Source of the DNA: Thamnaconus septentrionalis
Lineage: Eukaryota; Chordata; Actinopteri; Tetraodontiformes; Monacanthidae
Reading direction: 5' to 3'
NCBI GenBank assembly: GCA_009823395.1
Contig: CM020510.1
Span: forward strand, 12,838,273 to 12,902,272
Length of the DNA stretch: 64,000 nt
Within the stretch, counting starts at the first letter, position 1. Each line of letters starts with the position of its first letter. Made by a program: the position numbers and the translations under genes. The notes beneath the pieces were generated by a model, which saw only the letters and a program-made list of their open reading frames with translations, did no database searches and was not told where the DNA came from. Below are positions 47,922 to 59,875 of the stretch, piece by piece.

Positions 47922-49199
47922 ATCTTTTTATTGTCCAAGATGCTCAGTGAAACCACACGGCAGATGCCTGAAAAACAGAAACAATAAATGACAAAAGGCA
48001 AACAACGAATGAATTGAAGCTCCACGGCGTTGGCGCACGTCCTCAGGAGATCAAAGCCTCGACACTCAGCCAGGTTTCAGCGTTTCTAAACTAAGCCCCC
48101 GAGTGCAGCTAGCGGAGCTCCGGCCGTGCGTCACCCAGCGAGATGTTTGCTATGAAATTCAACATCTGGCCCAGACCGGGTTCTTCATGTCTGGATCTGT
48201 TTCGCGCACGGTCGCGGTGACATCACCGCGCAGAGGAATCCGACTGCTGTTCCCCAGCAGGTAATTTACTACGCGCTGCACCATTCATCAGAGGAGAGGC
48301 TGTCCCCGCTCGACCGTGGTTAACATCCCACTCACCCTTTTATTACAAGCCCCCTTCAAAACACGCCCTGGAAAAAGTTGGGAGACATCCGAAATCCCCT
48401 GTCGCTGCGTTATTGTGCTGCAGCACAAGCACTTTCTTCTTCCTGTTCTTCTTGCATGGATTCACTGAGAGATAGCCGTACAAAACCTGCTCTGTAAATA
48501 GTTTATGTACAGAGCAAGTGAAATCTGGGGGGAAAAAAACTGGAAAACTTAGAAAGTTTTGACTCCTGGCACAGCTGCGCACACGGGTTTCTTTTCTGTG
48601 AGAAAGCTGCAGTTGCCAGCCATTGCCATGGCCTTGACACACTTGCCACACACCCACACATGCACACAATCATGCAGCCGCAGTCTTTGCTTTAAAGACA
48701 AGAGCAGATAAAAAAAGAAATCCAGAAAGAAAATCTACACAAAAGATATAATCCAATGACGGACACAGCGTCTGCATGGATTTGCAAAATAAAAACTCTA
48801 AATTACTCCATGTTAGTGAGCGTACAGGAGATTAGGGTCGCTTCCAAGAAGCCCCTCTTTTAAATAACCCCATGCAAAGAGGCTCTTATTATACTAGAAT
48901 GAATGCAGAGCGGATTCGAATGGGGCAAAGAAGTCACAGAGCGAGAATTAACTGGGAGGGTCGGCCAGCAAAGGCAGGAGCACAACTTATTTATACCAAG
49001 AGGAGGAGAAGTGGCATCAGAAAAAGAGGAAAACAGCAGGCATCCAAGAATGTTTTTAATGAGAACAAGTCCTCTCATGTAAAACCAAACCTACACAGCC
49101 TGGACAGACGTCTGGTAAAAAGAATAGAAATGTCAAAAAAAAAAGTCACGACAGAGCACGAGGGGGGCAAGAGAGAGAGAAAAAGAGCCGAGGACTCAC

Positions 49200-49600
49200 C
49201 TGCTGAGAGGGGATAAAGGCTGCCTGTGTTGCCCGAACACTGTCACTGAGATCATGGCAAAACAGTGGCAGCGAGGCTTGATCCTGTACCAGCACACGGG
49301 GTGGGACAGCCCCCCTCGCCGAGCCACACTTATGTCCCCATAGGCCCATTCTGCTTAAAGGCAAGCCTGTCATCTGCGTTTCCCTGCAGGGTGGTGGATG
49401 AGGAGGAGGAGGAGTAGGAAGAGGAGGAGGAGGGGGGGGTGTCCTGCAGCAGGAGTGTTCAGTTAGCAGCGACTTAACCATTCAGAATATGCGTAAGAGC
49501 AGCGGGAATGTGTGCTCGTTGGGAGGAGGGAGAAGGGCGGGAGGGAGCGAGCGAGGGAGAGGGAGGAGGAGGAGGAGGGAGGGAGCAGCGGCGGCCGGCG
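49200..49600 (-). other. Probable non-coding first exon and promoter of the minus gene
   Basis: On the minus strand a perfect donor (CTCAGCAG followed by GTGAGT) sits at 49200/49199. It would splice 1,232 nt later to the exon at 47967. Upstream DNA to about 49.6 kb is GC-rich with long purine runs on the + strand (CT-rich on the minus strand), as in TATA-less promoters. The exon's 5' edge is a guess. Confidence 0.5.
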
Positions 49601-50331
49601 CAGCAAGAGGAAGACGAGGTAAAATAAGGTTTCCAGTCTTTTTCAGCGCCGACCACCTGCGAGCCATCGTGAAACTTTTTTTTTTTTTCTCATCGGCGGG
49701 CCTGGATGTGCAGGAGCCGTGACCTAGGCTTCTAAACACCGAGCTGAGGAATGCTTTCAAGTCGGGGGAAAGTCAGGAAAAAAAGGCGCAAGGGGCGCCG
49801 TGATTTACTGGAGGATATTACACAATGATAAAAAAAAAATGACATGTCTGTGTCAGGATTTGGACATTCTGACCGATAGCAAAGTCGTGTTTTTTTGGGG
49901 AGTTTTTTTGCGTGTTCCTCCTTCGATCCAAACTCCAAAGCGACAGTCAGACAACAGGGCTCTATTTGTGGATTCGACGCTGTAAATTATGAGCAAACAG
50001 AATGTTTTGCGCACAAAAGGCCCCAACCGTTAACTTTCTCAAAGGGTAAAGACGGCATAAAAAATGAATTATTTGATCATCAGGGAGGAAGAAAATAATT
50101 AAAAGAAACATCCTGGACAGCCTTATTATCTTATATACAGGCCGTCCTCCCTCTTATATCTGCATTCCTCCCTTTGGGAACGTCTTCAAACAGAAACGTC
50201 TCTGTGGAAGAGCGTCCAAGCCAACTGTGGCATAAGGAACAAAAGCTGCGATTTCGCAAGTCAAGAAAAAGCCGAGTGAAGAATAACTTTAGCGAAGAAA
50301 AACAACTTTGAACAGAAATCTCATGTGACTT

Positions 50332-50445
<114 letters not shown>

Positions 50446-50682
50446 CAGTGAGTGGGCGTGAGAGATGTTCATGATTTACTGTAAACAGGAAGGAGAGAGT
50501 GTGTTTGTTTTGGGGTGCCCTCTTCACATGGACACTGGCAAAGATTTCCGACATCCCGTGCCGCCATCCTCTGGCAGAAAACCTTAGCCAATCAGACTTA
50601 TAAGCTCTGTTTCCGTTGAACAGGAAGCACTAGCTGCCCTTAACGCATCAGAAAAAAGCTAAACAAAAAGTAGAAGGCCTTT

Positions 50683-51238
50683 TGTTACGTCCTGAGAGAC
50701 TGTAGGGGTAGTCAGGGCTAACAATATGGTAATTACAAAAAAAAAAAAAAAAATGGGTTAAGATGGAAGGAACAGAGTGTGGCAGGTATAAGTGATAACT
50801 AATGTATTTAATAAAGTAAACTAAAGTACGGATTAACAGAGAACAATCCTTACAAAACAAAGGACGATTTAATAAACAATTTTAAACAAAGACAATCCTC
50901 TCAAACAGAGGACGGCTAACAAAGACAAAATTACCACTGAAAACTCACCACAGGGTTTTGAACAAACTAAAATTAAACAGACAACCAGGGCTAAGAAACA
51001 CATTGAAAATGACACTGTTCCACGACACCGATGAGGCTGTTGGGCTGCTGAGTCTTCACCAAGACTGGAGTCAGGGTCAGAGAGAGAGAGAGCCACATGT
51101 CTTCTGCCTCTTTTCTACTCCAGCCTCAGCAGCTTCCAGGTGATGTGCATTCTGCAATTAGACACACTCACACAGACACACCCACTCTGACAGTCTCACA
51201 TAAAAAAAACACTCCCACATGAACACGCACGCGTGACA
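50683..51238 (+). mobile_element. Solo LTR (Gypsy/ERV-like), 556 bp
   Basis: The element begins TGTTACGTCC and ends CGCGTGACA, near-inverted TG...CA termini. It is flanked by a perfect 5-bp direct duplication, CCTTT, at 50678-50682 and 51239-51243. AATAAA signals near 50809 and 50870 suggest + orientation. No primer binding site, polypurine tract or coding region follows on either side, so this is a single LTR left by recombination. Superfamily is inferred from the TGTTACG start only. Confidence 0.75.
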
Positions 51239-52339
51239 CCTTTCATGGTAGAAGACAGTTTTTTTCCTTTTACTCCCTTCTGGCTTTGGCAAGAGTTGAG
51301 TTAAACACTATCACAGCTCTCTGTGATTTGGGGAAATGTGTCTAATGTCACCCATCACTGAAATATGGAGGGTCAAGCAACTTTGACTATTCCACTTCAT
51401 GTGAAATATAGAATAATAATAACACCTTTAAAAAAAAAACAGCTTTACAAGGTGCAGAAGAAAATAATATGAAAATGGATGAAAATTGCTGTAAGATATA
51501 TAAAATAACAAAGACAAAACAAAAGAAAGAAAATCTCAACAGAGAGCAAATGAAGAATTGAAACAACACATTGTGGGTTCTTTGCGAGAAGGATAAATGA
51601 AATCCAGAGGATTTCTAACAATGTTCTGGCATGTCACATTCATTTCCCTCTTGACAGGACAAGATTGTTGCTCGCTGTCTCTGAATTTGGTGCCTGGGAT
51701 TCAGTCATTTCCCTGCTAATTCACTCGCATTGTAATAGCACTTTGTTTGACCCTTCGTCAGCTCGGAGCAAATGAGCCCTAGTTGACTTTGTTCATTCAT
51801 AAAACACTATGGGAAATGCCCCTGGCTGTCACTTTTGTTGTTTTAAAGCTTCCTCCTCATTTTCTTGCCCTCATTTTTTTTTTTTTACAAGACATCCTCT
51901 GGCTTGTGCTGTTAAAACATAAGCACTGAATACGCTGATCCTTATCGGGGAGGGCTAGCTAGCCTTCTGATAGGGATCTCGCCTTGCCCTGCCCTTAAAG
52001 ATGCAATTTGTGAAAGGGTCTCATTCTTGGTAGTCAAACCCTGACGTGCTGCATTGACGCCAGGCCTGGGTCACCAACCAAAGGTGCACAAAAGCAGATA
52101 TATTCTCTGAAGGAAATCTCGAAAGCCGTGCAGTAACAGCACAGACCGCTGTTGGGAGCGATTAGATAAGGCATGTGTGCAAACCTTAAATGTGTCCCGA
52201 TCTTTTGTTCACACTGATTGACATTCCTGATGTCCTTGTTGAGTATCTGTGTTTGCATTTCTTCCAACTGTCAGAATGGTGGAATGGAAAGGTTACAGGA
52301 GACAGTGAGGGGCTTGGTTTCCACAGGACACAGAAGAAA

Positions 52340-52480
52340 AAAGCACAACTTTTCCGACATTTGTTCCGACTTTTCTTGTAGATCTCCAGAAAACAGCAGA
52401 TTTAGCCCTGTGTTTACAGCTCCCTGCTAAAACTAATGCTTTGTCAGGCTTTCCAGATGTTTGGAATGTCCCCAAAACAT
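52340..52480 (-). repeat. Unnamed interspersed repeat A, inverted copy
   Basis: The minus strand reads TGGAAAGCCTGACAAAGCAT, then GCTGTAAACACAGGGCTAAA and TTTTCTGGAGATCTAC, the 3' half of the family. Confidence 0.55.
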
Positions 52481-52489
52481 GGAAATTGT

Positions 52490-52560
52490 TCACTGCTCAC
52501 TGGGATGCAGGTTGTGTTGGATGAACTTCAACTTCAATTCTAACATACTGTTTTTAAAAA
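52490..52560 (+). repeat. Repeat B, copy 1
   Basis: This stretch of about 65 bp is almost identical to 55613-55680, sharing GGTTGTGTTGGATGAACTTC and CATACTG. It starts where repeat A copy 52340-52480 ends. Confidence 0.6.
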
Positions 52561-54618
52561 GAAAATTGTAAATGGTTAACAAATAGCTGGTTTCCATACA
52601 TTTGTGTTTTAGCCCACACATTTTCTAAAGGTTAAATCCAGAAACAAACGTCTGTAATGTAATTCAAACAGATATATTTCTACAATATATGTATTTTAGC
52701 TTTTTAAATTATGACTTTCGTTCGTTCTTCACCATGAGCACATAACAAATATATCATTTATACACACATATGCTTGTGAAGAAGATTAAAATGCAGAAGT
52801 ATGGAATAAATGTTTGATTCCTTGTCTTCATTGGGAATGAGAGTAAGTGGTGACTGACTGGCTACATAGAACAGCAGTCCAAGGCCAGTGGGAGTAAAGA
52901 AAAAAAACTGTTCTCAAACACAGCTGGATGTTCCCACAGACTAATCTGGGAAGAGTTGTTGGTTTGCCGTGTCAAAAAATAAAAAAACAGATGAGGGTGA
53001 GCACAGTCACTCAATGCCAGACGGCATATTGGGTGGAATCCCAAGTTGGAGTAATTTTGTGTTAAGTGTGGAGTTCTTCTTGTTTCTCCAGACTTCTTAT
53101 CAAAAGGTAAAGCATGTACGCAACAGCAAAATTTTCAAATGTTGCACAGAAAAATATGTCAGTTTGATAAAGACATATTACACCGAACTTCAATGGAGAC
53201 ACTTGGCTTTCACAGTGAAGGTTACCCAGGGTGGCTCATTCTGAAGTTTGGTATCCAAAGCTATGTGGCCGCTTGTCTCTACAGCTTCGCCTCCAAAACG
53301 CCTACACTTGACCTCTTCGAATAGCAACAATGACAGCCAGTGACGCTGTTGCAATGGAAATAAACTTGACAAAGAATTGAGAATCCAGAGCCATGCTGCC
53401 CGGAATGACAAGAAAAGAAGAGAGAGCATGTTTTTGTTGCATGAGTTCACTCGATTGAAAATATTCCTTTAAGTTGTGGACAATTGTGCCAAAAAGTAAG
53501 AACGTAAGCAAAATGATTTTCAATGTGAAAATGATTTCCTCATAACTCTTTGAAACGACAGCTTCAGCTAAAACAGCAAAGAACGAGTTCACCCACAACA
53601 AAACTAATAAAGGCATAACAAGTCAATGTATCATGTTTCCATATAGCTTATGTGGGTTGGCCTCATATTAGTTTTCAGTAACACAGGAAGTCAGTTTATT
53701 TTCGACCCGAATTTGCAAAGTGAGTGCATTTATTTGAGAATTTAGAAAAGTAGGACGGCTGATTGTTCTGGATGGTCTTTGAGTACATGGGAATCATCGC
53801 CCCTGTGAAACTCCGGAATGGTTATGTGGATTAAAAATGTCGCTGATGTTGGTGAGTTGCACAAAGGTGAAACAGGTGAACTTAAAAAAAAAATCACACA
53901 CAGCAGTGCTTTGACTCTGTTTTCCTTCCCTTTTCCGACTCTTTGAAATCAAATCCCTTTAATATCAGCATCAAGTAGATTTAACTGCAGGTAAACGTCT
54001 GTCTGCGTTAAATGAAATGGAAGTGCAGACGAGGCTTCCTGCTGCACATCACGACAGGACCGGAGGGGCAGCGGGGGTGGGAGGCAGAGCGGCTGCCAAA
54101 GCAAACCGACGGAGACGGCGGGCATACCCAGGCCCAGTGCCAAAGCCTCCAGAAAGGAGACTTGAAGCGTAAGAGGATATTGCTGTTTGTGTTTGGCTGA
54201 TTTACCCAGCGATGAGAAGGATCATTTCTCCGTCTGTGTGCCATTCACCTCGGCAGGAAGAGACGAGATGGCAGCTGACAGGGTTCACCTGCAGGTCCAG
54301 TGAGGAGCTGGAAAATCTGGACTGTGCACTGATACTTTGTTGATAACTTACAGCCGATGTAAATGCATCCTGCCTACTGGAAGCTTAAATCTATCATGAG
54401 TAGTATTTTTTCATGTGTCATCATAATGGTGAAACTATAGGGAGCCTAGAAACATTATCTTACATTTACAGCTCACATGGATGAAGTCATTTGACAGTGA
54501 TTCTTCCTGGGTATGAGGGTTCATAAAATGATTAGTAGATTTTAAAAGCTGCTCATAGAAAATATTAGGGTTACAATCAGAAGGTGGGAAGTGTCAAATA
54601 ATTCTATAATCATTTTCG

Positions 54619-54620
<2 letters not shown>

Positions 54621-54661
<41 letters not shown>
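54621..54661 (+). repeat. (ATT)13 microsatellite
   Basis: Pure ATT units in AT-rich intergenic DNA. Confidence 0.9.
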
Positions 54662-54662
<1 letters not shown>

Positions 54663-55079
54663 AACTAGCTATTCAACAGCAATCAGTGGTAAAAGTTATA
54701 TGGGAAAATGCACAATGTACCTTAAACAAATGAAACTATATCAGTGAATGGAGTTCCTAAAATCAATTAAACACAAAATAAAAGCTTCTTTTGTCTGTAA
54801 GAACAGCAGAGTGGGAAAAAAAAAAAATCAGCAAATTAAAATATGATCGATGTCGTTACTTCTTACATCAACCACTTGTCGGAAAGCTTTATTTTGATTG
54901 AAAACACTGAAAACCGTGCAGGGCCCATCAAACACTCTCACAGTGTATACGGACAAACACAAGCTGCACTGCACTGTTGTCGTGTCGCCTCATCCCTCCT
55001 TCTCTGATTCGGCCCAGCTGTCACGCAGGAACAAACGATCTCAAGCCTGGAGTCCCTGGTCCCCACATGGTGCACTGTC

Positions 55080-55147
<68 letters not shown>
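55080..55147 (+). repeat. (GT)n microsatellite, about 68 bp
   Basis: Pure GT tract in the intergenic space. Confidence 0.95.
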
Positions 55148-55150
<3 letters not shown>

Positions 55151-55612
55151 CCACCAGTTTTGCCTGCCATGCAGCCGGTGAGGCTGCAGTGTCGCTGCTG
55201 CACGGAACAAGTGTGAGTCTGCGAGGCGAGCGGATGGAGACTGAAGGGTTCTGGATTCCTCCTGCAGGGTGAAAAATATTTACATTTCATCCCGTCGCGC
55301 TGATAACATTCACGCCGCCGTGGATGCGCAGAAGCCGAGAAATCAATCTTGGTGTTTTCGTGCCGTTGTTGCAGGCGCCGTTCTTATGTAACGTGAGCTG
55401 CGGCCAGCTGTGTCGCGCAGACGAGCACGTTGCCAAAACGTAAACACCGTTGGAAAACATTCCTGCAATTCTTCAGTCTCTGACTCAATATCGGCTTCTT
55501 TTTTTTTTTTAGCCTCCCCTGTGGATTCCCAGCATACCGCAGATCACGGGCAGATGTTCTTGCACTCGTTGCCATCGCAGTGTGACTGCACTTGCAAAGA
55601 GCTTCATGTGCA

Positions 55613-55685
55613 AAGCTCGCTGGGATGCGGGTTGTGTTGGATGAACTTCAAGTTCAAATCTAGCATACTGATTTTGTAAATGCAT
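55613..55685 (+). repeat. Repeat B, copy 2
   Basis: Shares about nine of ten bases with 52490-52560 over about 65 bp, without repeat A beside it. Confidence 0.6.
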
Positions 55686-56975
55686 GAAGGTACATAACAC
55701 TGAAATTTTCCCTTTAGTTTTTTTAAGCAAATAACTGAAAATTCACTAAAATTACTACTACTACTACTACTACTAATATTACAGCAAGCATCACGGGACA
55801 CTAACAATTATCAATGATGTGAGCCTTGGATTACAAATCCATCCTCTCACTCGCAGGTAATCAAATGCTGTACAAATTATGTGTATGAAAGCTTTCTGCA
55901 TTTGAACCCCATGGAATGCAAAACAAAAGTGTCAGCAGCACTAATTTACTACACTTGTACTCAGGATACCGTGTTTGAATGCAAAATAATACGCTTGTTA
56001 GTTTAAAATAACTTATTTATGAACTTTGCCTGCAGCAGCAGAATTTTCAATCCCCCTTCTTTAAGCAAACAAAATATTTTACGGGCTTTTAAAAAAATAT
56101 GTTACATAACACTACAGCAGACCTCTAGTCTCTGGAATACAAATGCATATTTTAATCATGACCATGTCTAATCCAATAAATGCTTGTGGCCTTTGGTTAA
56201 CACTGTATTCTTGGCTGGGCTCTGCTCGATGAAACCTGGGATTTTTGCTGCCTCACCCATCTACCGCAAAAAAACAGCCACAAGGGGCAGGTTCTAAGAG
56301 TCCGATGACAGCTGGAAGGACAGTTTCAAACGGAAAAAAATAGAAGAAGTTGCCAACTGTGATACGCAGGTGCGATGCAAATGTCGAGAAGCGTGAGGGG
56401 TGAGTCAGCCCCTACTTCCGTGTGCCCGGCGGGGGGGGGTTGAGGCCCGGAGGGTCGAGGCGGCGTGCCTGCCGTCCCCCATCCCTCACTGAGAGAGCAG
56501 CTACAAATTAATTCACTCCAACAACAAGTCGGCTCCTCGCCTGCTGCAACACGCTCGGCGAGCGCTCGCAATCAACCAGCAAATTCCTTCCGTGATGCGG
56601 GGGTGGTGAGGGTTGGAGGGGCGGAGGGCCCGGCGTGCTCGGGGGGCTGCGACTGTGATATTGTGTAATTGACAGGTAGGGTTGATTGCGACGCATCACG
56701 TACCCTACAGTACGCTCGGTCAGACGGTAAACAAGAGCGTTTCTTGGAATGTGAGAGCAGCGGCAGGTTGGCGAGGCCCTTTCGGCCGCACGAGGGGCAG
56801 GTTGCTCATTTTGGCTGAACACACAAAAACATGGATGGCAGTCGTGTGTGACTGACAGAGCACGTGCATTGATGAAGAAGTCAGAGAGGAATTCGAGCCA
56901 AACTTGTTGCAAAGCAAATAAACTGGGTAAAAGTCAAACCAATTCCTACACTTACTAAAACGCAATGTCAACATC

Positions 56976-57419
56976 AGCTGCGTTTTCATTACAGTTTTTC
57001 GCAAAATAAAAGCGATATTTTCTAAAATTTCGACAAAGTACAATTGCGATTTGCGGGTGTTTCCATTGAATGGTGTGAAGCGCATAAACCGTAATTCTCG
57101 TAAAATCTCATTCCGCATGATTTGCAAGATTTACTCGTTGATTACTTGTACAAAATACGTCTTCTCCTCTGTCCAAACATAACGTGCCATTTTCACTTAA
57201 AGTGAACTGGTCATGTGACCCCTGTACGTCACGTCCGGTGAAACATAAATGCGATATACCTCTATATCGATATGATATGTCAGAAAAACCACCTCATGAG
57301 AGCGTAAAAACCTTTAGCGATATTTGAGAGTTTTTTTTGAAGTTCAGGCGTTTCCATTACCAGTTTTTTATTGCGATATTTAGGATTTGCACAATTCTAG
57401 GGGTAATGAAAACGCAGCT
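56976..57419. mobile_element. MITE with perfect 17-bp terminal inverted repeats, 444 bp
   Basis: The left end reads AGCTGCGTTTTCATTAC and the right end is its exact reverse complement. The interior is AT-rich, with repeated GCGATATTT-type motifs in the subterminal parts and no ORF. I could not identify a clear target-site duplication, so the superfamily is open. Confidence 0.75.
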
Positions 57420-57584
57420 AGAGAGACACCGGAGAGCCTGCAGCTCAAGCTGCCCTGTAATTATTTTTCCCTATTAAAAAGCTCCCAAATTATGTAATAT
57501 TGCCTTCATAAATACTTTCTAACAATAATTTTTGCCTATAGCCTGTCGGTGAATGAGAAAAGTTCACTTTACCTTCTTAGCTTG

Positions 57585-57745
57585 GTGGGCTTTCCAGACC
57601 GTTTGGGAAATCATCTCCTTGTGATGTCACAAAAGGCACTGATACACAGGGTAGTCGCTAGCAAGTTAGTTAGTTTTAAGCAGGAGGTTGTAAACAGAGG
57701 GCTAAATATGCCATTTTTTTGGAGCTTCATACTTAGTATACTTGG
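57585..57745 (+). repeat. Unnamed interspersed repeat A, short copy
   Basis: TTGTGATGTCACAAAAGGCA near 57617 is followed by TTGTAAACAGAGGGCTAAAT from 57688, with much of the middle deleted. Confidence 0.6.
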
Positions 57746-59262
57746 TGTATATGACACCTCGTGATAATTGTTTGGTGTATATATTTTTTCCATTTGGTTT
57801 CAAATGAATCATCCCACTAACTACATAGCATGAGGATGCTCCACCTGAGAGCAGGCTGACAAACACAAACTAAACTAAAAACCAGTTGATATGAGATCCT
57901 TCAGAACAGAGACAGTCAGATTGAAACTTCCTCCTGCGTCTGTGCCAGGAGAGGATGCCCTGCAGCAGACATCTGCAGCCCCGTAGCCAACTGCCAACTG
58001 TGGTTCCTCTCACATTCGAGTCAAATATGAGAAACACCGACGGCACGTCTGCAAGTTTGAACCCTTTCTGCAAATCACGCGCGGCTTACCGCCCTGTTGA
58101 ACTTTTTCAGGGGAAAACGTGATTCCTCGCCGATGTGTGTCAAATTGGGAGATTTTTACATTTCTGTAAACGTCAAAGTAGGAAGCTGCAGCAGTGCCAC
58201 ACCCCTAGGACCTGCAGGCATGGCATGACCCACATGGCACGTTTTGGTCCATTTATTATTAATCAGATCATGGATATAGTCTTATATTAACACCATGTTT
58301 GCGATAGGTACTTTTTGTTGTTTGTTTTTTCATGCAAAGACAAGAAGAATAGGGGAGAGTTAGACTAGAGCTCCTCCAAACTGTCAGTGCTGACATCAAT
58401 TATCTATCTGTCTGCATATCGGCAAAAAAAAAAAAAAGTTTCATACTCTAAAAAGAATGAAAATCATTTTACAGTAAGCAGAAGTCACGATTCATATAAA
58501 AAGAAATATGAGGTGCCGTGACCCCCATGTGCGGAACATTTTCCTTCACATTCAGCGTGGAGCCTTGGAGGGACTCCTTTCCCTCCTTCCTCCATCTAAA
58601 AGGGCTGTTTAAAGGGCCGAGGGCAGCAATTGATTTCAGGACTTTAATCTCTCGTCTCTATTATGAGGAGTTCTGCTATCTGCACCTGAGGCCAGTGTTC
58701 CTACCCCCAAGTGCACTAGCCCCACCCTGTGGGTTGTGGGCTAATCCACCGTCGCAGAGACGATCTACCATCACACACACGCATGCACATGCACTTGCTC
58801 TCCCACGGGAGAGAACCACAGCTGACAAGCTCACAAAGACAGCGCCCTGAGCAGCCTGCCGGCAACGGAGACAGATGGAGGAGCAAATGCTGGGCAGTTG
58901 GACACAAAAGTAGCGAAACAAAGAACAGACAAGATTTCAAAGAGAGAAGAAAAAAACATAGCAGAGAAACGACCTCAAATCTAAATATGCATGTGAAAAT
59001 GCAATGAATGTTTATTTTCATGAGATGCGGAGAATTCTCCACCTGACTCCCCTTCCCAGTGAGTCTTCCCGGTAACTCCAGCAGATTGAGGCGCAGACTG
59101 ACATGAATTCTGTGGTATTCTGTGCGGCATGCTCACACATGACAAAGGTGTTGACTGGTAAAGGAAGACACAGGGGGAGGGAAATGATAAATAAGGAGCG
59201 GAAATAATAGAAAAAACAGCTTATCTCATATTTAGAAATTACAGTTGTGTCATTTTGTTATA
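57746..59262. other. Intergenic DNA upstream of the deacetylase gene
   Basis: I see nothing beyond low-complexity A-runs and a GC-richer block at about 58500-58860 that could be regulatory. Confidence 0.4.
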
Positions 59263-59578
59263 CACTACCACTCAAAAGTTTGGACACACACACAGTTTGA
59301 ATTTAATGTCTTTTCTTTTATTCTCATGACTACTGACATTGCAGTTTCTCACTGAAGGCATCAAAACTACACATAAACACACCTGGAATTATGTTTCATA
59401 AAAAGCATATTTAAAGTTATTTAACTTGTTTTTCTTTGCTGCATAATTCCATATATATTACTTATATATTGGATGTCCTCAGTATCTATTTGCAGTGTAT
59501 AAAGTTGTAAAGATTAAAAAAAAAAATAAAAAAAAATTCCATGAGAAGGTGTGTCCAAACGTTTGACTGGCACTGTGT
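59263..59578 (+). mobile_element. Tc1/mariner-like nonautonomous element upstream of the deacetylase gene
   Basis: It starts CACTACCACTCAAAAGTTTG and ends with an inverted version (GTTTGACTGGCACTGTG). The nearly matching terminal repeats are flanked by TA on both sides, the Tc1/mariner target. The interior (ACTGAAGGCATCAAAACTA) matches a repeat common in fish genomes as I remember it. No coding capacity remains. Confidence 0.7.
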
Positions 59579-59699
59579 AATCATTACAAAACTAAATATA
59601 ACAGCATCATTAATCTATGACGTAGTTTGTGTATTATTCATATGTATGTAACATATAGAGATGATACGTAAAGATAACTACAAAGATGGGATGTTGACA

Positions 59700-59875
59700 G
59701 TGAGTGAACGGCAAGGTGTTGCAGTTGCACCCCATGACAGTAGGGGGCAGTGGAAGAGAGGAGAAGCACCGGCTGTCACCTACACACAGGACACGAGCTC
59801 GTGGTGGGGTTTCGCGACAACAACAACAACCTCCTCCTGTCCTGTCCGGCTGACATTTCTATCGTCTCTGCCACA
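59700..59875 (+). promoter_or_regulatory. Probable 5' UTR/proximal promoter of the deacetylase gene
   Basis: This stretch lies between the right end of a MITE (59578) and the first ATG of the deacetylase gene. Its GC content is higher than the AT-rich DNA to its left. I see no clear TATA box close to the start. The assignment rests on position only, and the transcription start is not resolved. Confidence 0.4.

Larger units (their letters stand above)
51244..56975. other. Intergenic DNA between the two divergent genes
   Basis: AT-rich with simple repeats and repeats A and B. No supported gene was found on either strand. A hydrophobic minus-strand frame at 53302-53616 was considered and not accepted. 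Confidence 0.5.

Noticed and set aside
53302..53616. Hydrophobic 104-residue minus-strand frame with several apparent membrane segments
   Set aside because: It is AT-rich with T-rich codons that give hydrophobic residues by chance. No family motif, splice context or neighbouring exon supports it.
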